In this document: piece after piece, positions 9,422-19,900 of the stretch | Layout of the letters: each line of letters opens with the position of its first letter | How positions within the stretch are numbered: position 1 is the stretch's first letter | Assembly: GCA_013115125.1 (NCBI GenBank) | Contig: JABANN010000580.1 | Coordinates: 1 to 20,327 of the forward strand | Length of the DNA: 20,327 nt | Source of the DNA: Perkinsus olseni | Taxonomy: Eukaryota > Perkinsozoa > Perkinsida | Direction: 5' to 3' | Program-made: the position numbers and the translations under genes | Notes under the pieces: generated by a model | What the model was told of the DNA's origin: nothing | What the model saw: the letters and a program-made list of their open reading frames with translations, nothing else | The model's database searches: none

Positions 9422-10541
9422 TTATGCTACTTTCCCGTGGCCAACTTGTGTGTAACTGCTTGGGAGCTGCTGCGCCCCGTTACAACGAAACCTTTTACAG
9501 CACAGGGCTGTGGACGGGGCGGTGGACTTACAATCGAGGACAGAGGTGCCGGGCAGTAGAGAATCTACTAAGTGCTCAACTGCGCCATCACCGCTGAGGG
9601 GAGCATCGCTTTCGTGTAAGACCACCGTCGTGACCTGAGGGTAACGAGACGCTCGATCTATAACGTGGGAGATGGACCTTCGGTCGGGTGGGCAGATCGG
9701 CTGATGCCGCCATGATGCGATCGAGCCATCGACTGGCTGAGGGCAGCGTGTCCTGTGGAGGGACGACCAGGATGATGATCGGCGAGGCCTTGATGAGATG
9801 GTCGATCTGATGAGAGTATCTGGGAGAGGCCATATCTTCCTCAGGCACTGCGCAAGGGAGAGGCTATTGGCCGCTAAGAGAATGTTTCCATCGAGAGTAC
9901 AGTGCTCAATGTTTCGGCGTGTGACGGCGGGAGCTCGGGCGTTGGTATGGCGCGCACGCACACTCGAGGACTAATGAAAGAGCGCACAAGAGGAAGTGCT
10001 GCTAGCTGTAGTATGACTTTGCAGGAGTCGTGTGAGGCGACGCGTGCTGGAGACAAGGTACAGGTGTCCTTAGCGTTGTATCAGTACTTTCACCTGCTTT
10101 TAACACTATCACTAAGGAGACTGAATGTCGACTTCGGTTGAATTAACTCGAGGTGGGGCCTAGAGCGTTGCCCGGGCAGACCCTTTGATACCACAACTTG
10201 CCCTCATCACCCCACCCTGTCTGGTCCACCAACCTGCTGTAGTCATGGCCACACTCCATGATCGTCAACTTGATCACTTCCCCCTCGGACCCCACCGGAG
10301 ACAGCAGACAGGTTGACCTGCGCCACCCATCCGCGTCTGGAGGTCCACCTACTACAAGTCCGCCTCTTCTCGACACGCCAGCCCTCATCACTTCACCTCT
10401 ATCAAGCAGCGTTATTCTCCCAGCGTTCGACAAGGCTTGGGTGATGAACCACGATTTTCCACTATCTCCCAGGACAATTATCCGCACAGCTCGGTGGTAG
10501 TATTCTTCGCTTGCCCTCCCTGATTCTTCGACCGAGGCCAT
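9422..10541 (-). CDS. Degenerate Rab/Rab-like small GTPase
   Basis: First exon 10397-10541 starts at ATG 10541 and carries RAVRIIVLGDSGKSWFI, the beta1/P-loop region of a small GTPase. A 45-nt intron (10352-10396) leads to a second exon with EVIKLTIMECGHDYS, placed like switch II. The 3' exons 9678-9847 and 9422-9634, split by a 43-nt intron, read IKASPIIILVVPPQDTLPSA then RWLDRIMAA and VTTVVLHESDAP, matching beta4, the SxxxWLxxI helix and the NKxD strand. The link between about 10234 and 9847 is unresolved. Odd points: the P-loop is GDSGKS, two residues shorter than GxxxxGKS; switch II lacks DxxG; the NKxD position reads HESD. It is probably a non-hydrolysing or non-binding GTPase fold, or a decaying gene. 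Confidence 0.5.
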
Positions 10542-10620
10542 TGTCTTATTAATCCCTTCGTAACAAAAAAGACACGGCCATCGCCCCCGCCCCGGACGTG
10601 TGAGCGGATTCTGCCAGGGG

Positions 10621-10780
10621 GAAAGGAAGCTCTCCAGTTCGAATGCTCCCCTCAGGAAAGCTTCTTCACGAACTGTCTCATCGCACTGCATATCAACGCC
10701 ACAGAAAGTCCCCAACTGAGAACATCGGCTTCGATTCTAACTAAGCCGGAACAACCGTAGACGTTGGACTGTAAACTCAC
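10621..10780 (-). repeat. Orphan copy of a gene C terminal exon with its acceptor
   Basis: This 160-nt block is a near-identical copy of 12368-12527 inside gene C. On the minus strand it holds a splice acceptor (TTTACAG) and a 117-nt open exon at 10652-10768 ending in a stop, 38 residues including GCSGLVRIEADVLSWGLSVA. The exon is 10 substitutions out of 117 (91% identity) from 12399-12515, with no indel. No upstream exon of the family is visible near it; it lies directly upstream of the GTPase-like gene. Confidence 0.85.
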
Positions 10781-11589
10781 GCGCACCCTCGTCGGCGATG
10801 CTCTAGAAGAAGAGGGTAGTGTCATTGCCGTCAAGTACTCTTGCAACACAGATAGATGCGTTGTTGTTACTCTTCACTTGCATAGCTAGCCTGTTACGCT
10901 ATAGCGGATGATCCAATAAGAAGCTTTCTTACCAGTCGTGGTGTTCGTCTTAGTGGGGCGGAGAGGACCACGTTAACAAGACGCAGTGGTCACCTACCAT
11001 CGCAAAATCTACCATTTTTTGTATACGAACGCAGCTGGAGCTGCGAACGAATTTGAATGGTCTGGGCAACAAATTAAAGAGAGAAAGGAAAAAGAAAGTT
11101 CATCCCGACGTGTGCAGTGGTACTGGTGAAACGTGGCAAGTTCTCTCGCAAAGATCACAGAGTACTGCGGATCTTAGATCCGTAGTGGACGCAACCTCCC
11201 AGACTGGACGAATGCAGCTTAATTAGTACGACCGTCTCGGCCTACGGAGCCGACGATTTCAGAAATATACATGCGAGTATCTTGGCGAGCGATTATGCAA
11301 CGATATGGATACACAAACAATAGTCTCACTGGTCATATACCCAACAGGAGGGGAAGAGCGTCCTAGGTTGAACTGATACTTCTGCGGCTCGGAGTTGTGA
11401 ATTCGCCCAGAAGGATGGTCGATACTTGAACTCAAGATGATGGAGTAAGCACAATAAGAGAGCATCTACATCACATAACATGGGCACAGCGACCATCCGC
11501 AACAAACAACATGAAGCGAACGTAGATATTATTTTTAAAGACTGAAAAGTGGATAAGAACCCCACTGGTGTATAACAAGATTGGTTGAT
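10781..11589. other. Non-coding spacer with several strong hairpins
   Basis: I find no exon with supporting splice sites. Perfect or near-perfect hairpins are GCAGCTGGAGCTGC (about 11034-11047), ACTGCGGATC/GATCCGTAGT around TTA (11163-11186), and CGTCTCGGC/GCCGACG around CTACGGA (about 11231-11254). I do not recognise an snRNA, 7SL, RNase P RNA or spliced-leader gene in either strand. Confidence 0.4.
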
Positions 11590-14500
11590 CTATCGAATGC
11601 TCAGGGGTTGACCAGCAGCGCGAGAGTACGACTGAACCGTCGTGTCACCATCAACAGGCGAGAAGTCTCCCTGCTGAGTCGTCATAGTGTTCATAGAGCC
11701 ATCAAGAGATCCTTGATTCGGTGTGAAGCCAGCTTGAAGCTCGGATGCTCTTCGGCGAGAGTCCGCAAAGGGGTCCCCCCGAGACATTGCCCTCTGAGCG
11801 ATTTCCTGCTTCTTATTCGCCTTCCATTCCCGAGCCCTCTGCCGCAGCTCAGCCTCGTCGCTTCCGCTGAACTTAGCGACGTGTGTCTTCGTAGTCTTAG
11901 TAATGGTTTGCATCTGTTGGTACGTTCCCGCCCATCCCGCAGTATTCAGCGGCGGTTTCTCAGGCGCTTCAACGCGGACAAAATCGCCATTCCACCACTT
12001 CGCAAAGGTCTGAGCATACTCCGGGTAATGGTGGAAGAGGAGGGCGATGGGGGTGTTCTGGAAGGGTGGGTCGATGCCGTTGGAACTCTCGCCGCAAACA
12101 GCCTTTAATGTGGCCGCCTTCCCCTTGGTCTCCGCGTCATCATGAGCGCCGTTTTTGGTAACAATGGAGTTGCTTTCGGCCATCTCCATCTCGCCGCAGA
12201 CGTAGGTGACCAGATGGTAGTCGCGCTGGGCGGGCGCGTCACCGGCGAAGTGATCGGGGCGAAGGAACTAACAACAACGATCACCGTCTCATTGCCCTGC
12301 AAACCAACGCCGAGCACATCGGCAAGTCTAGGCCGGAATAACCGTCAGCGTTGGACTATCATTTGCGGAAAGGAAGCTTCCCTGCTCGAATGCTCCCCTC
12401 AGGAAAGCTTCTTGACGAACTGTTTGATTGCACTGCATTTCAACGCCACAGAAAGCCCCCAACCGAGAACATCGGCTTCGAGTCTGACTAAGCCGGAACA
12501 ACCGTAGGCGTTGGACTACAAACTCACACACACACGCCAGCGCTGGGGGTACCTCCTTACCTCGATTCGCCTGGAAGTGACCTCCCCCTTCAAGTTGAAA
12601 ACAACCGTCGCTCTCTTAAGCGGCAATAGCTCCTCCTTGCCCATGTAAATGTCCTTTGGCACCGCCACAAAGTCGACAGTATCCAAAAGATTCGGGTCAA
12701 AGTCAACCTAAGTTTCTACCATTCCACCAACCTCCCACACAAGCGCTGTCACCTGGTGATTGAGGTAGTCTCCAAAGCCATAAGCGAATCCAGTGGCCTT
12801 CATCATAGTGGGGAAATTAATCCGAATTCTCTCATTTTTCAGCTCGGGCTCCTTATTACCAACCCTCTTGCCGCAATACACAGTAACTTCGTACTGCTTG
12901 TCGACTGTAAAGCGTGGCGCCTCCGTCACCTCACGACAGCTGTACTCGAAGGCCCCGAACTGAAAAGATACACAAATCCGCAGTAGCTGTTACTCGCATG
13001 CGTGCGTAGCTGATACTCCGCCGCCCGGTCAGAAGCAGGCGGAAAGACTTCACATTCCTTCCCGCCTTGCAAATGAGCAACAGCGGAGAAGCAACAGTCC
13101 CTGATTCCAGACGGTGAACTCTCTTACGTCTAAGACCAGTTCCTTCGGATAAATCTGAATGTACGCTCCCTTCAACTCAGAGGGGCTGTCAGCGATCAGG
13201 GCCGCCGCGCCAGCGTGACCGAAGTAGTACTTGCTCTCCACTAGTAACTACCAAGTGACGATTACAGTGTCTCCTACCCCGATCGAGCCTACCTTGCCCT
13301 TCTCCAGTCCAGCGAACGCCGAGGCAACAGTAGTGGCACTGAGCTCGCTGTCCATAACCAGGACAAGGTCCGACCTCGGATACTTCTGGCCAGCCTTCGG
13401 TTTCTTGGTCACATCGTAGCACATGAGCGAGATGAAGTAGTAAAACTGCTTGTAGACGAAACGGCCGTTGGTGAGAGCCCCGCAGGAGTAGTAGTTGTTG
13501 GCGACCTGCCACCACGATCGATCATCACCATCCTTCGCCATATTCAACTCACCTTGACAACCTTAAGATTCTTCTGTGTCGCCGTGGCCGAGATGAAGCG
13601 CAACTCGCCGGCGAACTTTACAGGTTTCTGGTCCACATAAACGCCCTTAACGTGCTGATAGATCGACGAGTAGGTAACAGGAGCCTTCGGGTTCTCCAGC
13701 TTGCCCCACCACGCAGCCAATTGACGAGCATGATATTGGTCATCACAAATAATCTGCAAAGATCTCTTCAAGCCTGATACCACACCCTCCCCAACTCACA
13801 TCAACGTTCGTCTTCTGTCTAGATCCGTCATCCTTCTGGCACCTGGCCCTCACCATGTAAGCTTTGCTGGCCGTATTGATGGCTCTATGAGGCTCCGGAG
13901 CTGCCTCCACCGCGTCGCAGGTATACTGGAACTCAGACACGGCATAGTCGTAGGAACCAGCGGGGTTGTTGGGGAAGCCAACCTGAAGGTGACATCACGA
14001 ATCGCGCTGCTGGCGGAAATGATCGCGAACGATGATTTCAGGTATATTCGGCATTCTTCGACGAACTAATTCTGAGACTCAGAATCAACTCCGAGACCGC
14101 AATAAGCGAGAAAAAAACATTTCTGGCGTCGATTCTGAGCTTCAAAATCAGTCTACTGAGCAGAGCATCTACGACTGAACATCAGTTCCTGATTCTGACC
14201 GACACTGCCTCTCGCTCTGGTTCAAGTATTCTCACCGTCAGCCATCTCTTATGCTCCTCTCTCTCCACCACCGACGCCACCACGTCCGGGTGGGTCTGGG
14301 CCACCGATGTCGGCTGGTAGGAGGCCTTCGTCAGAGTGAACTCATTCTTGATGTTGTCGATGCGCACAGCCGCGCAGGATTTGAGAATATCTTTCGAGAC
14401 CGCGAGCTCGGATACGACCGCCTTGCCCCAAGTGGCGATCTGCAGGGCCGACTCCTGTTCACGGCATTCGATCTCGAGGACCTGAGAAAATTGGCCACTT

Positions 14501-14858
14501 TCTTAGCGGAGCGAAGCAGGACTCCTTACTTGTTCCTGGCAAGCACACTGCATGACTAAGGTGCCCATCGGCGTATACTGGGGAGGGGCCATAACGTGGC
14601 TGCAGGAATATTGATTCATCCCTTTCCCGGGGGCTAGGGCCTCGAGTTCAATGCCCGCCCCCACTATGGAGGCACGGCCAAGCTTCATTGGGGTGAGGGA
14701 ACCCTTCACGGTCACGCGCTCACAGGAACGGCAGACCTTCTCCTGGACGACCACCTGAAAGATACTGTATCACCATTGGGTTGCTGTTAAAGCCATTATA
14801 CTGATGATGTTTTCGACACAACTGCTACTAGCAGACATCGCCTTCTTCTCTCTAGCAT
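11590..14858 (-). CDS. Array gene C: secreted modular protein, novel two-cysteine/FAxxWG repeats
   Basis: Ten exons: 14802-14858, 14530-14754, 14236-14481, 13800-13982, 13553-13753, 13293-13505, 13128-13247, 12753-12959, 12561-12707 and 11590-12225. All nine introns are phase 0; lengths are 47, 48, 253, 46, 47, 45, 168, 45 and 335 nt. The product is 744 residues. Exon 1 encodes a signal-peptide-like MLERRRRCLLVAVVSKTSS. Five modules follow. Each has a first cysteine in a C-x-x-(V/L/I) context (SCSHV, TCDAV, SCGAL, SCREV, VCGEM), a second cysteine 20-35 residues later, then an A-x-x-F/L-A-x-x-W-G-like motif (IATWGK, LAAWWGK, FAGLEKG, FAYGFGD, FAKWWNG). The last exon adds a polar tail with RAREWKANKKQEIAQRAMSR and a Ser/Gln/Thr-rich end. 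Start of the last exon (12225) is the least certain splice; 12264 is an alternative. I know no family with this pattern. Function is inferred only as secreted or luminal. Confidence 0.75.
12281..12527 (-). repeat. Tandemly duplicated terminal-type exon inside the last intron of gene C
   Basis: Copy 1 is an open exon at 12399-12515, after a 45-nt intron (12516-12560) with acceptor TTTGTAG in phase 0. It gives 38 residues with both module cysteines (YGCSGL and LKCSAI) and then a stop. Copy 2 begins at 12355 after ATGATAG with the same first codons (TCCAACGCTGACGG), is shortened by small deletions and keeps the MCSALVC region. Use of copy 1 would end gene C at 571 residues instead of 744, so alternative 3' exons are possible. 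Confidence 0.6.
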
Positions 14859-15277
14859 TTTAGCATGGTGTCGAGTTAGTGTGGTTAGTTGGTGTTTTAG
14901 CATCGATGACTGAGTTAGTCAATATCAGCTAATCGATCGACTGTTACACACACTTATCAGTATTTTTAGCTATTAACCGGGGTACCAAGGAGAACGGAAA
15001 TCACGAAGCAGGTCGTAGGTGACGAGGATCATAGCAGTACTAAGATACCCATAAAACTTCACAATTTCCCTTTTTACGGATTCAGTAATTATTTTAACGT
15101 TGCGGGCGCGTTATGGCCACCAACCTGGTGAGCACAAGGGAAGAACTAATACCCAAGGGTAGTTGCTCGCGTCCTTCCGCAGTGACGATCAGGAAACTTG
15201 ATTCTTCCAAGCATCTTCATACTGGTTGGCACCGTGGACCAGGGAAATTACAAGTTCAAAATAATATATTCTTTCGT

Positions 15278-15579
15278 CTAATGATCATGCCCGTTAGTCT
15301 TCAGAACCACGTGACCAAATATTCCGGTTGCGGAGTTTTTCACCCACCGAGCGATTATGCCGACCCTAGTTCTTACAGTAGCATCAGCCTTCCCACAGAA
15401 CGGTCCACGGCTGACCTCGATAGCCGTCGTAGCTGATCCGCATACCATCTCAACCTGAAAGGACCATCAATTAGAGGGGGCAATCACGTCCTGTACAGTC
15501 CTAATGAAAGGCAGCCTTCTGACAGGATGCAGGAGAACCACGAAAAACTTTTCTTCGGCCCGAGGCCCTCGTCGATAGC
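15278..15579 (-). CDS. Isolated module of the array family (3' part of gene B or a fragment)
   Basis: Two joinable exons lie here: 15501-15579 with FFVVLLHPVRRLPFIRT (first-half type), a 42-nt intron, then 15278-15458 with VEMVCGSATT, a second cysteine at GPFCGKAD and IIARWVKNSATG where other modules have FAxxWGG. It ends in TAG. The pattern is that of a module, but the tryptophan motif is altered. Between it and the last sure exon of gene B (15766) I find no FAxxWG coding, so either gene B has lost a piece or exons were missed. Confidence 0.4.
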
Positions 15580-15747
15580 CCTAGACTGATGACACCCGGA
15601 AAATATCCACCGGAAATTCTTCCACTACTAAGTAGTGACTACTCCGTAGCAATTCGTCATTCTAGGACATCATACCATGATGGTACATGTACCACGAGTA
15701 CATCGGAAGTGCTGGTCTAACTGAGCCGTACTGTCGGCACCAGTTCG

Positions 15748-16723
15748 TCATCCCCCGCGACCCACCTTGGCCTCTGCCTGCGCCTTATCATCACGGCAAT
15801 CCATCGGAATGACGTACTCGTCCAGGCGGATCTCAGGGTTCTGCTTCAGCGCCCCACAAGTGAGCACCCTCATCTCGCTTTGCCTTTGGACCTGACCATA
15901 TACCCCTCCCCCACGACAAAGCCGCACGTAACCCCGCTCACATAGAGGTAGCGGACGGACTGTGTCAAAGTGACGGTCTGCATGGCCACCTGCCATCCCG
16001 CATCGCCACCAACGCGGCAGGCCGTGCACACCCCAGGCTGAGTTCGGACGGCGATCTGCAAGCAAACCAGGGATCCTGAGGGTCTCCAACGGAAGGTGTC
16101 ACCTCCTTGCGAGAATATCCTCCCCAGTGCGTAGCGAAGAGGACGGCAGCATCGGGGTTGGAGCAGGAGACCACGACCCTCTGCGATTGACAGCTCATAG
16201 CCAGCCTGTAGATGCCGTTGTCGTTCTCTGGCGGGCCCGTCACAGCCTCACACGACAGACTCTGACTGGTCCTCTGTCTAACCTGAAGATTCCAATTCTC
16301 CTAATTCCGGTAACACACCATCGCTGTACTTACTCTGATGTATCTTCTAGTCACCAGCATGCTCCTCGAGTACCCTCTCCCGCCAGCATTATCAACCCAG
16401 GCCTGCTCCAGTGTGTGAACGGCGGTGTCCACCCCCATGACCACGCTCCGGCAGGAGTCGATGAAATCGTTGTCCATGCGGACCTGCGGGTTGGCCAGAC
16501 CACCCCAACGGTAGGCGAACTCCTTAGCCAGGTCAGCATCACTGTATTTGATAGTCGATTGCTGCTCATCACAAGTAGCCTGGGAAAGACACCCGATCGT
16601 CAACCCTCAACTGACGCCGTCAACCTCCCCCACCTCGATCACGTATCCGCCGTTTCTGTTGGCGATGTCGGTGGTGAGGGGAGCACAGATGTGGACCATC
16701 ACTTTGTTGCTTCCGTCTTTAAC
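15748..16723 (-). CDS. Array gene B: modular protein of the same family, 5' end unresolved
   Basis: Exons 16634-16723, 16334-16579, 16103-16282, 15942-16055 and 15766-15891 join in phase 0 through introns of 54, 51, 47 and 50 nt. Modules show the family pattern: HICAPL ... EATCDE ... FAYRWGGLANP; SCEAVT ... MSCQSQ ... FATHWGGY; TCGALK ... MDCRDD. The first-half exon 15942-16055 has an extra pair, VCTACRV, matched by VCRSC in gene C. No start or signal peptide could be placed in 16724-16990, although an acceptor (CCATTAG) precedes the first exon, so at least one 5' exon is missing from this model. Reading through the donor at 15765 ends the protein within six codons at 15748. Confidence 0.65.
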
Positions 16724-16996
16724 CTAATGGATGACTCACACTTACAACCTTTCTCGTACATAATATGAGCTATCAACATGAGACATGCTGGCACCACATA
16801 CAGATTGTCACAAGACGGTTCGCGGCAGCGAAATGAGAGAAATGTGGTATGATATACTATTATTCGGCAAGGGGGTCTATGCATGTATACAGTTCGAACG
16901 AAGACATTAGCAACCTATGAATGCCATTAATACCCAATTTACAGCTATAAAATTATAAAAAATAACGACGCTAATTGCAAAAAAAGAAATAAATTT
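16724..16996. other. Spacer between genes A and B
   Basis: After the stop of gene A comes an A/T-rich stretch (about 16920-16995, with TTTTTTTGCAATTAG and TTTATAATTTTATAG on the minus strand). It probably holds the 3' end of A and the promoter of B. A hydrophobic frame (VVPACLMLIAHIM) near 16745-16790 might belong to the lost first exon of B but does not join in phase. Confidence 0.4.
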
Positions 16997-19900
16997 TCAC
17001 TCAGCCACCACCACCACCACCATCATAGATGAGGTCACCTCGAGAGTTCTCCTAAGGACATCAGCGTTGATGTTGTACTGCAGTTTGGCAGCCAAAATCG
17101 GCTTCGGAGTCCCCAGACGAAGGTTGCTACCCTGAACCGTGGCATACGCGTCTGTGAGGAGACTCGCGTCCATGTCGACCTGCCGGGAAGGTGGTGATAA
17201 TGCATTGAGCGAATGAGCAGGAATAGCCTACCACTGGGCTGTCCAACTGAGCCCAGATGATGGCAAAGGCGATCGACGCAGTGACCGTTTTGAAGACCAA
17301 TTTCACCTGCCATAACAAGACTGCCGAGTCTGTCAACTAGCTGACCCACTCAACCTACCGAGATGACGTTCTCCAGTCGTTCGTCAGTCGAGCACTTGAG
17401 TCTGAGGTAGTATCGATCGTCCTTGTAGGTGATGGTGTCGCTGTCATCCTTAAGTGAAGCGCAGAAGTAGGCCGATCCACGTATCTAGGCATGAGTCGTT
17501 TAAATATCTTCATGGCAACGCCACGTTGCGCACAGTAAAGATTCGTCCAACGACCGAATCCGAAAAGGTATCTTTGTAAACAGCTGCCGTGTCAACCTTC
17601 TCAACTTCTCCGTTACCCAAGTCGGCGCCTTCAACATGATCGAGATCAACCTGATGGCAGCCAGCATCGCTCGGCGCATCTCGGGCTGGACTACCACCCT
17701 ACGGCAACGTATTGCCCCCACTGCTGGGCAAACTCTCGGGCGTCCTGCTCACGTTCAAATACGATATCGACCTCATCAGTGCGCTCCTCCATAGTCGGGG
17801 TGTCGCCGCGGAAGGACAGACCACAGCGGGTCCGGACGGTGTGCTCATCTGATAGGCTCCGATCACCACTGAGGTAACCGACGCCGCAGCTCACTTGCGC
17901 TGAGTTGGGCAATCGTCCAGACCTTCTGGCAGGCGTACCAAGCCTTGTCCTCTGACTTTACTCCCGCGGACCCGACCTGAATGGCCCTTTCGAAGCGCCG
18001 TCGCAGCAGTGGATGGCCCTTACCGCGAGCCACAGCAGCCTCACACGGTCCTCTCGGGTGAATCTCTCACGAGTGGCGCCTACTAGAGTGTACTTGGATG
18101 CCGCCTGGGTGTTGGTAGAAGGCCTGATCTCCACCCGAAGAGAGGGAGTGATTAGCGCCAAGTTAACGGCGACCTGAAGATGCTATCGGGTATGGTAGAG
18201 GCGTGGGCCTGCGTACATCTGCTCTGAAGTGCGACCACTCGGATGAGAACCGCCAGGCATCGTCCTCGTCTTTGAACCGAATACCAACGGTTTTGCCTTG
18301 GCACTTGGCGTTCACGACGTATGTGTCACTCGAGCTCTCATAGACGACAGGCTCGCTCACGCGGTCGCATCTGATGCTACCGTCCAAACCTTCGACCTGA
18401 AGATACCAGGCAGAATGTACGAAAATACTGGAACCGAGAATCGAACTCGGGACCTACTGCGTGTTAGGCAGTCGTCATAACCAACTAGACCATTCCAGCA
18501 CTGATGATCACGACTTCAACCATCGAGTGTATAAACTCCAGTAACGAGCATCTCACCTCGATACGTCCACGAACTGTCCTCCTTCCCATATCGGAGACAT
18601 CCGATGTGGCTCGCAGAAGCTTCCCATTGAACTCGCCCGAGAAGACCCCCTCGCAGCGCCCTACCAAGTCAGCGGCAACCTGAGGGGAGCACACATCTTC
18701 TCTGTCAACATCGAAGCAGATCACACCTCGCTGAAGCCACCCCACTGGGCCGCGAATTTCTCGGCCTGCTCCTCAGTAGCAAAACTAATTTCAACATCAC
18801 CCTCGGCACAACTGGCCTTCGCAGTCTTCCCGTCGACGGCGGTGATTCCGGCGCAGTTGTGTTTCGTGCCGGGCTTCAGCTGAGCAGCGAGACATCAAAG
18901 CCACTCGAAATCGACGAGGATGACGGCTCACGGTGATGATGCGCTCGGTCGCCATCTCGGTCGAGGGGTTGATGCGGACCTCCGCGGAAGCGACATCAGA
19001 GCCGGCGAACTCGGAAGACCGAACTGGCACCTGCTCATCAACCGATACGTCGACTTTGAGATTTTTGAGTGATTACCCCGAGCGTGTATCCTCCCCAGTT
19101 GGCAGCGAACATCATCGCCGTTGCCCTTTCCTTGAACAACAAGTTGAAGGTTTTCGTGACTTTGTTCTGGTGCGTGCAGGTGAGTTCAACTTCATAACGC
19201 CCGTTAGCCTCGATAGGCCCCGAGTGAATCTTATCGCAGTAAATCTTGAAGTCTCCAAGCTGAGAAAATTTCACTCCACCGCGGATCGAGATCAGATGGT
19301 TCAACCTACTGTCATCCGTCTAAGTGCAGGTCGACCTTCTTTGTATCTAACGTAGGTCAACCCAAGATTCTCCTTGGCACCCCACCACTGAGCAAAGGGG
19401 TTCTTTTCGACCCAAGCATCAGTCACGACCTCACGGGCGACGGTGAACTGAGCGAAGGACCGTCCACTACAATGATGATGACAAATTCCTACAGTCTTGA
19501 GATCACCCCAGCGGACGGCAAACTGCAAGGCGTCATACTCGTGCTCGAAGAACAGGCTGGTCAGCTTGCCATCACACTTAGTAGACACTTCATACGCTGC
19601 CTCCTCAGTATCCCTTCTCGGCGAGCTCTTCACAGCCTCACAACGATGCTTTGAGAAGCTGCCACGGTTGTCTCCGACGAGCTGAGACCGTTGACGGGAT
19701 GATTAACACCGAAAGCGTGGGAGAGGCCCACCCAGATGGTGCGCGGGTCCTGCTCGGTGTTGGCCGCCTTGGCGATTTGCGAGGCTTCCTTAACGCCAGG
19801 AATCACAACCTTATGGCACTGGTCTACAATGTCGTCTGCAACCTAAGATACGCTTCCTTAACGGGGAGCCTCGAGAGTTGGTGAAGGAGTGGTAGGAGGA

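Noticed and set aside
9527-9597. Minus-strand tRNA-like stretch (TGGCGCAGTTGAGC with closing GCGGTG/CACCGC)
   Set aside because: No valid anticodon loop or T arm, and the stretch is coding sequence of the GTPase-like gene's last exon.
11163-11186. Hairpin as a terminator or CRISPR-type repeat
   Set aside because: Single copy, eukaryotic setting, no spaced repeats anywhere in the window.
12368-12527. 160-nt repeat as a transposable element
   Set aside because: It carries a splice acceptor, an open module exon and no terminal repeats, so a copied gene segment explains it better.
16127-16768. 213-codon plus-strand open frame
   Set aside because: Antisense to gene B exons, which are supported by splice sites and repeated family motifs.
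16997-17179. Last exon of gene A as joined to gene B by a donor at CTCGAG/GTGACC
   Set aside because: A downstream second-half exon is missing and the next sure exon is over 400 nt away across an A/T-rich spacer; reading through to the TGA at 16997 is simpler.
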